From positions 34,917-98,916 of the forward strand of contig NZ_RFFM01000009.1 of NCBI RefSeq assembly GCF_003696365.1: a stretch of 64,000 bases of DNA, in the 5' to 3' direction. The notes below the pieces were generated by a model. That model was not told the DNA's origin and made no database searches. It was given only the letters and a program-made list of their open reading frames with translations. Below, piece by piece: positions 1 to 6,895 of this stretch. The position numbers and the translations under genes are program-made. Numbering within the stretch: position 1 is the stretch's first letter; every line of letters begins with the position of its first letter. This DNA comes from Stutzerimonas zhaodongensis. Lineage in GTDB: Bacteria > Pseudomonadota > Gammaproteobacteria > Pseudomonadales > Pseudomonadaceae.

Positions 1-413
1 CCCAGGGGTTAAAGATAGGAACGCCTGTAGGCGCAAAGTCGGCCACATTCCGGGTGACGACTGTCATCCGATGAACGAGCGCGGTTGCGGCAATCAGCGC
101 GTTGCGCTCGGATCGAGGGTCAGGCACATGTAACCTGGCGCAACGGAGCGCCACTGCGGTGTCGACTGGCAGTATCCGCCCGCTGAACCCTGGCAATACC
201 TGCTGGTCGAGCCACGCTCGCAATACAGCACCCTGCGCTGCATCGCGCCGTTCAATCTGAAGCACGCCCATTTCCAGTTCCTGAATGGTAATGGCCGACA
301 ACAATAGCTCGCTCGCCTGAACCGTCTCGGCCCAGGCGAAGACACCCGCATCCGCCCCGCCCGACTTGGCCTTGCGCCGCTCGGACACCACATTTGCATC
401 AAAGTACGAGCAT
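1..413 (-). pseudogene. VapC-like PIN-domain toxin, frameshifted, cut by window edge
   Basis: The body translates as a PIN-domain ribonuclease of a type II toxin-antitoxin module: a first acidic residue in DANVVSE, a central IQELEMGV segment, then RNALIAATA and a late VTRNVADF motif close to the usual C-terminus (...FNPW), where the window ends. The ATG at 413 overlaps the antitoxin stop as TGATG, the normal arrangement. However, the frame opens M-L-V-L and then hits TGA. Removing one T from the run at about 401-403 restores the expected MLVLDANVVSE. I therefore read a +1 frameshift that inactivates the toxin, or a sequencing error. No start codon rescues the downstream frame without losing the first catalytic Asp. 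Confidence 0.75.
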
Positions 414-664
414 CAGGAAGGATCAACTTGGCGGGTCTGGATTTGTGACCGAGGCGGCTCGAACGCAATATCCTCGGCACCTGGCATGGCTAGCAAGTCG
501 ATGATGCTCGCGTTACCGCCAGCTAGGCGCTGGTACTCCTCGATCGAAAGCAGAACATGTGCAGGCCTGCCACGATCGGTGATGAACACAGGACCGGAGA
601 GCGCAGCCCTTTTAGCACCGCTGGTGTCTTGATCGAATTCGCGGCTGCTTAACGTGGTGGGCAT
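413..664 (-). CDS. Phd/YefM-family antitoxin
   Basis: This 83-residue protein has the Phd/YefM layout: N-terminal SSREFDQDTSGAKRAAL, then FITDRGRPAHVLLSIEEYQRL, the signature of the DNA-binding antitoxin fold, followed by a short acidic tail that would wrap the toxin. In this family the protein neutralises a PIN or RelE toxin and represses its own operon. Its TGA overlaps the ATG of the PIN toxin gene, so the two are a coupled pair. Because the toxin gene is frameshifted, this antitoxin may now be an orphan. A second, internally deleted copy lies at 2412-2691. Confidence 0.85.
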   Translation of the reverse strand: MPTTLSSREFDQDTSGAKRAALSGPVFITDRGRPAHVLLSIEEYQRLAGGNASIIDLLAMPGAEDIAFEPPRSQIQTRQVDPS

Positions 665-750
665 GGTCGATATCCCCGAGACGTTACGTGGGCATGTTGC
701 TTCATTGCCGGATGGTCAACGTGACTCTGCCAACTCATGGTATGGGCGGC

Positions 751-792
751 AAACTATAAGTTTTTCACTGAAATGCGTGTAAATTATAGTTT
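751..792. promoter_or_regulatory. Inverted repeat upstream of the Fic gene
   Basis: Two perfect 9-base arms, AAACTATAA (751-759) and TTATAGTTT (784-792), face each other across 24 bases, 28 bases before the Fic start codon. The AT-rich arms stand out from their surroundings and overlap where a promoter is expected. An operator for a repressor is the likeliest reading; the protein that binds it is unknown. A Phd-type antitoxin encoded next door is one candidate. Confidence 0.45.
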
Positions 793-819
793 TCTCGCGC
801 TCCTTATAGGAAATTTGCC

Positions 820-2352
820 ATGCGGCAACCCATTGAACGGGCCGGATACAGCTGGCTGATCAACGCCCTCGATCTTCGCTGCGTGCCGCTTGATCATGAG
901 TGCGTCATAGGCTCGCGCCCAGCGCTCACACAGTCCGCCGGTGGCGTGAAAATAGAGGTCTTCACCAAAGGATACGCCAGAGAACAACGCCCTATCGATC
1001 AGATGCTGTTTGCGCTCTCGTACGAAGGGGTAAATCTGGGCCTCCTGGAGCGCGCCTTCCAGATTTCCGCTGTCCGGGATGACCTGGCTGCTGCACTCGC
1101 CGAGAAGCCAGCCAGCGGCTATCTGCGCCGGCTCTGGTACATCTGTGAAACCATTGCAGGTCACCAGCTGCCTCTGCCCGATGCCGCGCAGAACATTCCC
1201 TATGAACACATGCTTCCGCCGGAGAAGTATTTCACCGGCCCAGAGCAATTGTCGCGCAGACATCGCGTGAGAATGAATCTGTTGGGAACGCCGCAGCTTT
1301 CAGCCCTGATTAGCCGCCAGGGCTGGACCGACGACAGTCTTCTGAACATGCAAATCGTCGAGCGCATGCATCACCAGATGATCGATTTTTCGGTCACCGA
1401 GATTGCGAGAGCGGCTCAATACCTGCTAACGACCGAGACCCGCAGCTCATACGAGATCGAGCATGAGCGTCCGGCACCTGACCGAATCTTGCGATTTGTG
1501 CGAGTGCTGGAACAGGCGGGGCAGCGTCCGCTGGACGAAGAGTTTCTGTTCGACATCCACCGGATAGCCCTTGGCACCGGGCGACCCGATCCGTCCATCG
1601 GCGCATACAGGCATCTGCAGAACTGGCTCGGCCGCGGCGATCTCATCCACCTGATTCCGCCGGCACCGGAAAAAGTGCCTGAGATGATGGAGCAATGGTT
1701 CGTCATGCGTGAGCGCGTCATGCGCGGTGACGCACCAGCGCTAGTGAAGCTAAATGCAATCGCGCACAGCTTCATCTACATCCATCCTTTCATGGACGGC
1801 AACGGCAGGCTGTCCCGCTTCATCATGCAGGACATCCTGGCCAATGAGGGCCTCAAGATGCAGGGCATCATCCTGCCTATTTCTGCGGGGCTTCTGGTCA
1901 ATCTGGACAGCTACATCGGCGCACTAGATACATTGTCACGGCGGCTACTTAGCGCCACGCAGTACCACCGACGGGACTTGGCAAGCGATCCTGAGCTGGA
2001 CGAGGAGAATGCCCATCTATTCGCCCACCTGGACTTCACTGAGTTGCAGAGCGAGGTCAATAAGAGCGCGGCGAAAGTCCTCGATGGGCTCATGCGCGAT
2101 GAGGTCAGCCATCTCGTCCGACGTGATAGGTTCAAAGACCAGTTAAATCGCGAGTTGGATCTGTCGAATCGGGATCTTGAGCTGCTTATCGCGGTGATCT
2201 ATGAGAACAACGGGCGTGTCTCCAAGCGTAAGCGGACCGGCTTGTTCCAGCACCTGACAGATGAGGATATTGCGCTAGCAGAGAGCATCCACGCCGATCT
2301 ACATGCGCCGGAGACACCAAAGTCTGAGGTGACTCAGAATCCCTTGCCGTAG
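820..2352 (+). CDS. Fic-family protein (probable AMP transferase)
   Basis: The 510-residue protein carries a textbook Fic motif, HPFMDGNGRLSR, at residues 322-333, with the catalytic His and the anion-binding GNGR loop intact. A segment at 206-216 (SSYEIEHE) resembles the inhibitory helix motif (S/T)xxxE(G/N) found N-terminal to the core in class II Fic proteins, with His in place of Gly/Asn, so self-inhibition is likely but not certain. Residues 1-130 form an extra N-terminal domain I do not recognise. The C-terminal part (about 400-490) looks like a winged helix, as in many Fic/DUF4172-type proteins. These enzymes usually AMPylate a protein target. The start is supported by an AGGAAA-type ribosome site. 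It lies between two copies of a toxin-antitoxin module, which suggests insertion or duplication. Confidence 0.88.
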   Translation: MRQPIERAGYSWLINALDLRCVPLDHECVIGSRPALTQSAGGVKIEVFTKGYAREQRPIDQMLFALSYEGVNLGLLERAFQISAVRDDLAAALAEKPASGYLRRLWYICETIAGHQLPLPDAAQNIPYEHMLPPEKYFTGPEQLSRRHRVRMNLLGTPQLSALISRQGWTDDSLLNMQIVERMHHQMIDFSVTEIARAAQYLLTTETRSSYEIEHERPAPDRILRFVRVLEQAGQRPLDEEFLFDIHRIALGTGRPDPSIGAYRHLQNWLGRGDLIHLIPPAPEKVPEMMEQWFVMRERVMRGDAPALVKLNAIAHSFIYIHPFMDGNGRLSRFIMQDILANEGLKMQGIILPISAGLLVNLDSYIGALDTLSRRLLSATQYHRRDLASDPELDEENAHLFAHLDFTELQSEVNKSAAKVLDGLMRDEVSHLVRRDRFKDQLNRELDLSNRDLELLIAVIYENNGRVSKRKRTGLFQHLTDEDIALAESIHADLHAPETPKSEVTQNPLP

Positions 2353-2411
2353 GCTTCGCTCAGGACTGATAGTCGAATAGCAAGCCCGAGGGGTAGTGCT
2401 CGGCTCGAGGA

Positions 2412-2691
2412 TCAGGCGATGACACCGACATCCGCCCTGCCCGTCCTGGCTTTGCGCAACTCGGACACCACATGTGTATCAAGGACGAGCACCAGGAGAG
2501 ATCGACTTGGCGGGTTTGGATGTGCGCCGCAGCGGATCGAACGCAATGTCCTCGGCGCCTGACTCCTCGATCGAAAGCAGACCAGGTGCAGGTCTGCCCC
2601 GATCGGTGATGAACGCAGGACTGGGGAGCGAAGCCTTCTTAGCCCCGCTGGTGTCATGGTTGAATTCGCGACTGCTTATCGTGGTGGGCAT
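2412..2691 (-). pseudogene. Decayed second copy of the Phd/VapC module
   Basis: An antitoxin-like frame starts at 2691 (MPTTISSREFNHDTSGAKKA...) and matches the 413-664 antitoxin almost residue for residue. It lacks about 18 residues between LSIEE and GAEDIAF, the helix that follows the DNA-binding part. A PIN-toxin start, VLVLDTHVVSELRKARTGRADVG, follows from a GTG at 2492 but stops after 26 codons at 2412, where an intact toxin needs about 130. Both components are therefore broken. Orientation matches the first copy, so the two modules form imperfect direct repeats around the Fic gene. Confidence 0.75.
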
Positions 2692-2753
2692 GATCGATAC
2701 CCCCAAACATAACGTGGGCGCGCTACTACATTTCAGGGAACGGTCAGCCCGTC

Positions 2754-3806
2754 TTACATAGCGTCGAAGGCGGCTTGCAGGTCTTCTTGCCCCGACTTCC
2801 CGCTTTGCAGAAGCAGCATAAGGAGAATTCGCGCTTTCTGTGGGCTCAGGTTTCCGGCCATGACGGCGCCCGCATCTGCGGTCGTTTTACCGCCACCCTC
2901 GAAGCCATAACTGGCCATAACGCGCCCGTTATAGACGCGCGTCGAGATCACTACCGGTACCTGCTTACCCAGCGCGTACTTCACCGCCTCGAACATCGGC
3001 TGGTTCATGTTGCCCATGCCAAGTGCCTGCACCACGATTCCTTTCGCGCCCTGGTCGACGGCGCTGCGAATCAGACTGCCATCGGCGCCGCCGTACATGG
3101 CAATAATTTCCACTTTTGGCATGGTGTCGGCTTGGATCTCGATGTGCTGTCGGCGCAGCGGCTCCCTCGCAAAGATCACGCGGTCAGGATAGACCTCTCC
3201 AAGAAATCCGTAGTCCCCAGACTGAAAGGTTTCAACGTTGGCGGTATGAGTCTTGGTTACATGCCGCGCAGCGTTGATCTGGTTGTTCATCGCCAGCAGA
3301 ACGCCCTTGCCCTTCGCTTGCTCATCAACAGCAATACGCACTGCATTGAGCAGGTTGCGCGGGCCATCGAAGTCCGACGATGAGGCGTTGCGCTGCGCTC
3401 CGATAACCACCACCGGTTTGTCCGACTCGATGGTCAGGTCAAGCCAGAATGCGGTTTCTTCAAGCGTATCAGTGCCGTGCGAGACGATTACGCCTGACAC
3501 CTCTGGACGCTGCAGTGCAGCGTTCACCGCTTTGGAGAGCTCAATCCAGCGCGGCGGATCCATGTAGTCCGAAGGCACGTTCGACAGGTTGTCGACTTCA
3601 ATCTTCGCGAATTCCGCCACCTCCGGCACCGTTGCGAGCAAGTCATCTCCGGAAATGGCAGGCACGGGCGCCTTTTTGACCGGGTCGATCTTCATGGCAA
3701 TCGTTCCGCCAGTAGCAATGAACTGAACCGTGGGCTTTTCCTGCGCGTAGGCGTTGCCAAGCAGGGCCGCACAGAACCCGGCAATTAGAAATGGGCTTTT
3801 GCTCAT
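2754..3806 (-). CDS. ansB: Type II periplasmic L-asparaginase/glutaminase
   Basis: The enzyme hydrolyses asparagine (and in this family often glutamine) to the acid and ammonia in the periplasm. A signal peptide ends near AYA-Q at residues 19-22. The family's two threonine motifs are present: ATGGTIA (31-37, nucleophile Thr) and HGTDTLEET (110-118, the Thr-Asp pair that activates water). A VTKTHT segment carries the conserved Lys. At 350 residues it is a normal length. It is a single gene with its own ribosome site, oriented away from the Fic gene. Ammonia release fits the nitrogen-scavenging genes further along, but the two are far apart here. The gene symbol is by family; substrate preference cannot be read. 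Confidence 0.93.
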   Translation of the reverse strand: MSKSPFLIAGFCAALLGNAYAQEKPTVQFIATGGTIAMKIDPVKKAPVPAISGDDLLATVPEVAEFAKIEVDNLSNVPSDYMDPPRWIELSKAVNAALQRPEVSGVIVSHGTDTLEETAFWLDLTIESDKPVVVIGAQRNASSSDFDGPRNLLNAVRIAVDEQAKGKGVLLAMNNQINAARHVTKTHTANVETFQSGDYGFLGEVYPDRVIFAREPLRRQHIEIQADTMPKVEIIAMYGGADGSLIRSAVDQGAKGIVVQALGMGNMNQPMFEAVKYALGKQVPVVISTRVYNGRVMASYGFEGGGKTTADAGAVMAGNLSPQKARILLMLLLQSGKSGQEDLQAAFDAM

Positions 3807-4049
3807 GGCAGTTCCTTACCGATTATTCATATGGGGGTAAGGAAACTGACAAGCTATCTTCAGTTTGGTTGGGGATCTGCCGGCTGGCCGAAGCGCTACC
3901 TCACGATGCCCCGAAAACTGGCTCGGTAGTTGGTCGGCTGGCAGTACCTGCTGGGCCTGGTCGCCACGGTGGGTCGAACAGCCGTGCGCTATGAACTGAA
4001 ACACCCGGTAGAAGTAGATCCGATACTCGGTGCGACAAATGCTCAAGAC

Positions 4050-4319
4050 CTACGCACCGGCCCTCCGGGCTCCTGCACCCAACTTGAAGGGAATGCCAAC
4101 CTTCACCTTACGCCGCGGCAGCGACACACCAAGAATATGCTCCGAGCCATCGGCAAGCTCAGCGACAATGAAACCGTTTCTGGACACCACGACGGTTTGG
4201 CCGGTGGACTTGGCTCGCTCATAGGCCTGTCTCGTCGCAATCGAGGCCATGAGCGGGATCTGCGCTTCGAGTTCGCGTGTGGCTTTCTCTGAAAGCCCTT
4301 TTTCATCAGCGTTCGTCAT
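4050..4319 (-). CDS. Small hypothetical protein
   Basis: The 89-residue protein starts MTNADEKGLSEKATREL and ends in a basic stretch (RRKVKVGIPFKLG). A longer open frame extends upstream, but a strong GGAGGAGG ribosome site sits 7 bases before the ATG at 4319, which decides the start. The middle (SIATRQAYERAKSTGQTVVVSRNGFIVAEL) has a helix-then-strand pattern reminiscent of small antitoxin-like or AbrB-like proteins, but I cannot place it in a family. It follows the lipoprotein gene beyond a terminator, so it is probably transcribed separately. Confidence 0.6.
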   Translation of the reverse strand: MTNADEKGLSEKATRELEAQIPLMASIATRQAYERAKSTGQTVVVSRNGFIVAELADGSEHILGVSLPRRKVKVGIPFKLGAGARRAGA

Positions 4320-4385
4320 GATTCCTCCTCCCGTGCTATCGGGCAGCGCTTGGCTGGGCGACTCCATGGCAAACATCCATATCCA

Positions 4386-4414
4386 TAAAAATTCGGCGCC
4401 CATAGGCGCCGAAT
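4386..4414 (-). terminator. Rho-independent terminator of the lipoprotein gene
   Basis: ATTCGGCGCC and GGCGCCGAAT form a perfect 10-bp stem with a CATA loop at 4391-4414. Read on the minus strand it is followed by TTTTTA. It begins 6 bases after the stop of the lipoprotein gene, in the right direction to end that transcript. Confidence 0.85.
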
Positions 4415-4419
4415 AATCA

Positions 4420-5121
4420 TCACTTAGGGCTAGTTGCGACGTGTAAGCGCTCCGGATCGTAAAGCGCGAGGTGCTTGGCGATGCACATGTCGAATGCCTC
4501 GACGAGAAACAAGTGCGGCTTGTCTGCCAGCGGAGGAACCAGGCAGCGGCTCGCAACGCGCTGACCCAGAATTTCAGCGTCAATGTAAATCAGGTTAACG
4601 GGGGATTTCTCAGGGTTCTCTTCTTCGCTGTAATAAGCTCGGACGTGCTCCTCTTTTTCGGTCTGGTCGAGCAGCGCACTGTCGATTTTCGTGGTCAGCA
4701 CCTGGCCGGCTGGAGGCGACGAGCGCGTCATCAACGTTGCGCCGATCGGCCCGCCGAACGCAGCACCCAGTGAGCCCTTGCGCAAATGTGACTGCAGGTT
4801 AGCGTAGGTGACAAAGTGCATGACGTTGATCGCCGGCTTCGTCGCCAGCGCAGGAAACGCCTCGTATGCGCGATGCGTGAGCAAACGCGGGCCGGTAGGA
4901 TTCGTAGCAGAGTCTGCGACCCGATAGATGCCATATGCGCTACTGGTTATCAGCAGGCTGAAGATTTCCTTTTCCGACTCGATTGTTGGACGCATATCCT
5001 TGATGACCACCGAGTTGGATTGCTCCAATCCGGAGAATGTGGGAGGCGGCAGCGCCGGCTGAGTGGCGCAACCGCTAGCGGCCAGAGCGGCGGAAATGGC
5101 AAAAGCGTAGAAAAAGCGCAT
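4420..5121 (-). CDS. Hypothetical lipoprotein
   Basis: A 233-residue protein with a type II signal peptide: basic start, hydrophobic run and lipobox A-A-S-G-C with the acylated Cys at residue 18, so it should be anchored in a membrane facing the periplasm. The mature part begins with a Pro-rich linker (QPALPPPTF) and then a mixed alpha/beta domain with a glycine-rich LGAAFGGPIGATLM segment. I do not recognise the family and assign no function. It is a single gene, closed by the hairpin at 4386-4414. Confidence 0.8.
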   Translation of the reverse strand: MRFFYAFAISAALAASGCATQPALPPPTFSGLEQSNSVVIKDMRPTIESEKEIFSLLITSSAYGIYRVADSATNPTGPRLLTHRAYEAFPALATKPAINVMHFVTYANLQSHLRKGSLGAAFGGPIGATLMTRSSPPAGQVLTTKIDSALLDQTEKEEHVRAYYSEEENPEKSPVNLIYIDAEILGQRVASRCLVPPLADKPHLFLVEAFDMCIAKHLALYDPERLHVATSPK

Positions 5122-5439
5122 GAAGACTTCCAGATGTCGTGGTTTTCGGAGTTCAGAGCCGCGTTTGCACCACGAAATGACGATCCAAACGCGCTCAGCG
5201 GATGAATGCTCGCTCAGTTACCAGTAATTGCTCAATGACCGCCAGTCAGTTGACGTCAAAAATACCGAGATTAAATATTTATACTAACGGGTGGAGCGTC
5301 ACTGATAGCGCCAAAAGCACCGTTGCATGCTGCTGATATGATTCGCCCACGACAGGCTGACCGACCACTAGGCAGGCTCGGCGCAGCATCACAATCTCAC
5401 AGCGCTCTCACGCATGACCGCATTGCCTGTTCTCTTCAA

Positions 5440-5660
5440 GGATCTTCTCGTGTCCATCAATGCCGTGCTCGCACCGGCAAGCGAGTCGGGCGTTTGGAGA
5501 TCAATGCGTGGAACCGATCGCTCGGTGGCAAGTAGTTGACGAAGAACGCCGCACTGCCCATGACCTATGAGACGAAGCTGGTTCGCTCGACACGCGGACC
5601 AGCTTCTCGCCCTAGCTCACAGGCTCCGGTGCCTTCGTCGCTGACGCGGGAGTGATGGGC
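5440..5660 (+). pseudogene. Scrambled remnant of a DUF2075 nuclease-helicase gene
   Basis: The stretch 5122-5769 has no intact gene. Within it, about 5464-5535 reads CRARTGKRVGRLEINAWNRSLGGK, close to ARTGKRVGRSEIDSWRGSLG near the N-terminus of the protein at 6896-8752. Immediately after, 5540-5650 is recognisably the DNA of the same gene's middle (the KNAA..YETKLVGS..TGSGAF region), out of frame and interrupted. About 750 bases between the two segments are missing. It is a deleted, decayed paralogue lying 1.4 kb upstream of the intact gene. Confidence 0.65.
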
Positions 5661-5769
5661 GGCGAATGGTTTCGGTCATTAGCGCTCCCTCGAATCGCCT
5701 AGTCACAGCTCTTACGCGCCCTGCCAGTGTCTGGGCTGATTGGGCGTGTTGGTGCCGAGCGCAATTGTG

Positions 5770-6273
5770 CTAATCGGTGGTCTTTTCTTCAGTGGCATCG
5801 GCTGCTGGCATACGCTCTTTCGGCTTTGACTGGGCGCGTCGCGCTTGTCCGCGTTGCCGCTTAGCCTGCTGCTTTGCGTGTAGCGCTTGAGTGGCCGTCA
5901 CCGTGCCAACCGCCTGGCCGTTTAAGTCCAGACGCGGAGCATTCTCCACCATGCTTGCCCAGTATCGGCTCCCTTTGCACCAAGTCGCGATGCCCAACTT
6001 GAGCTGTTCGCTGGATATTCCAAGCAGCTTCAGGTGTTGCTCGGCATCTTTGAGAATGCCCTCCTTGAGGGGAACCTTGGGGGCCGGGTTGACTGGGAAG
6101 GCCAGCGGAAAGCGCTTCTGCAATCGCCTTATCGCCACCAACGCAGGATCTTCCTCGCGAGGCTTCGTTTGCAAGGCAGGTTCCCGCTTGCGCTGCTCCG
6201 TGCTTTCAGCGTTTTCCTGCTGCTTTTCAGCCCGCAGGCGGTCACGTAGCTCAGCTAGTTGCTCAAAACCCAT
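5770..6273 (-). CDS. ProQ/FinO-family RNA-binding protein
   Basis: Residues about 45-120 match the ProQ/FinO domain: LQKRFPLAFPVNPAPKVPLKEGI, a WCKGSRYWASMVENAPRLDL core with the conserved Arg-Tyr-Trp, and GQAVGTVTA. Proteins of this family bind structured RNA, often small-RNA/mRNA pairs. The N-terminal 40 residues are charged and probably coiled or disordered. The C-terminus is a basic, Gln/Arg-rich tail. At 167 residues it resembles the short chromosomal or mobile-element versions rather than E. coli ProQ (232 residues). Whether it serves the neighbouring accessory genes or is a core regulator cannot be told. Confidence 0.88.
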   Translation of the reverse strand: MGFEQLAELRDRLRAEKQQENAESTEQRKREPALQTKPREEDPALVAIRRLQKRFPLAFPVNPAPKVPLKEGILKDAEQHLKLLGISSEQLKLGIATWCKGSRYWASMVENAPRLDLNGQAVGTVTATQALHAKQQAKRQRGQARRAQSKPKERMPAADATEEKTTD

Positions 6274-6500
6274 CGTTTAGCTCGCCGCTTCATGGTTGAT
6301 CGTGGCGCAAGATTATCCCATGCAGCCATTCGGAACAGCCTCGCCAGGAGGCAACACATCAACAAACACCCTCGACCGTGTGTGTAGCCATGGGCATGGA
6401 CCGCACGCGCTCAACGCCGGGGCTTGCACCCTTACAAGCCCTTGAGGCTCACGTATGATATTTCGTCCCTCCTGACACCAAGGAATCCACGTGCCCACAG

Positions 6501-6875
6501 ATGCCCCGCTCTCCCCTGCGCTCATCGACACGACGCGCCTTGCCGAGGCCCTCGAGGCCCTTCGCCGATGCGCGCAACTGGGCGCAGTTTCATTCGCCCA
6601 AGAACCTGACCATGGCCCTGACCGGGGAAACCGGTGAGCTCTCCGAGATATTCCAGTGGATGACCGAAGAGCAGTCGATCACGGCGGCGCAGACACCTGA
6701 AACCTCTCAGGCGGTGCGAGACGAGTTGGCTGATGTGTTGATGTACCTGGTTCGTCTGGCCGATGTTCTTGGGGTCGACCTGGATGAGGCCGTGCAGGAC
6801 AAGCTCAAGCGCAATGGCGAGAAGTATCCGGTGGACAAGGCGCGCAACACGAGCAAGAAATACGACCAGCTCTAG
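6501..6875 (+). CDS. MazG-like nucleotide pyrophosphohydrolase
   Basis: Residues 26-115 are an all-alpha NTP pyrophosphatase: FHSPKNLTMALTGETGELSEIFQW, then DELADVLMYLVRLADVLGVD, which supply the metal-binding ExxE and ExxD sets. Family members cleave (d)NTPs to monophosphates. The ribosome site (AAGGAA, 6480-6485) favours a GTG at 6491, and that frame gives a plausible N-terminus (VPTDAPLSPALIDTTRLAEALEA). It is out of frame with the catalytic part from about 6560 on, and deleting one C in the CCC run there would join the two. So the gene is either frameshifted or starts at the ATG at 6501. It precedes the DUF2075 gene by 20 bases, same strand, likely one operon. Confidence 0.82.
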   Translation: MPRSPLRSSTRRALPRPSRPFADARNWAQFHSPKNLTMALTGETGELSEIFQWMTEEQSITAAQTPETSQAVRDELADVLMYLVRLADVLGVDLDEAVQDKLKRNGEKYPVDKARNTSKKYDQL

Positions 6876-6895
6876 AACCGGCCAAGGAAGACCGC

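Noticed and set aside
784..1263. Long minus-strand frame opposite the Fic gene
   Set aside because: It lies fully inside the Fic coding region, has no recognisable domain and no ribosome site.
4320..4583. N-terminal extension of the small protein at 4050-4319
   Set aside because: It would overlap the lipoprotein gene end and its terminator, and the ribosome site sits at the shorter start.
5323..5535. A 70-codon plus-strand frame as an independent gene
   Set aside because: Its second half is a translated piece of a DUF2075 gene and the first half matches nothing, so it is a by-product of the decayed copy.
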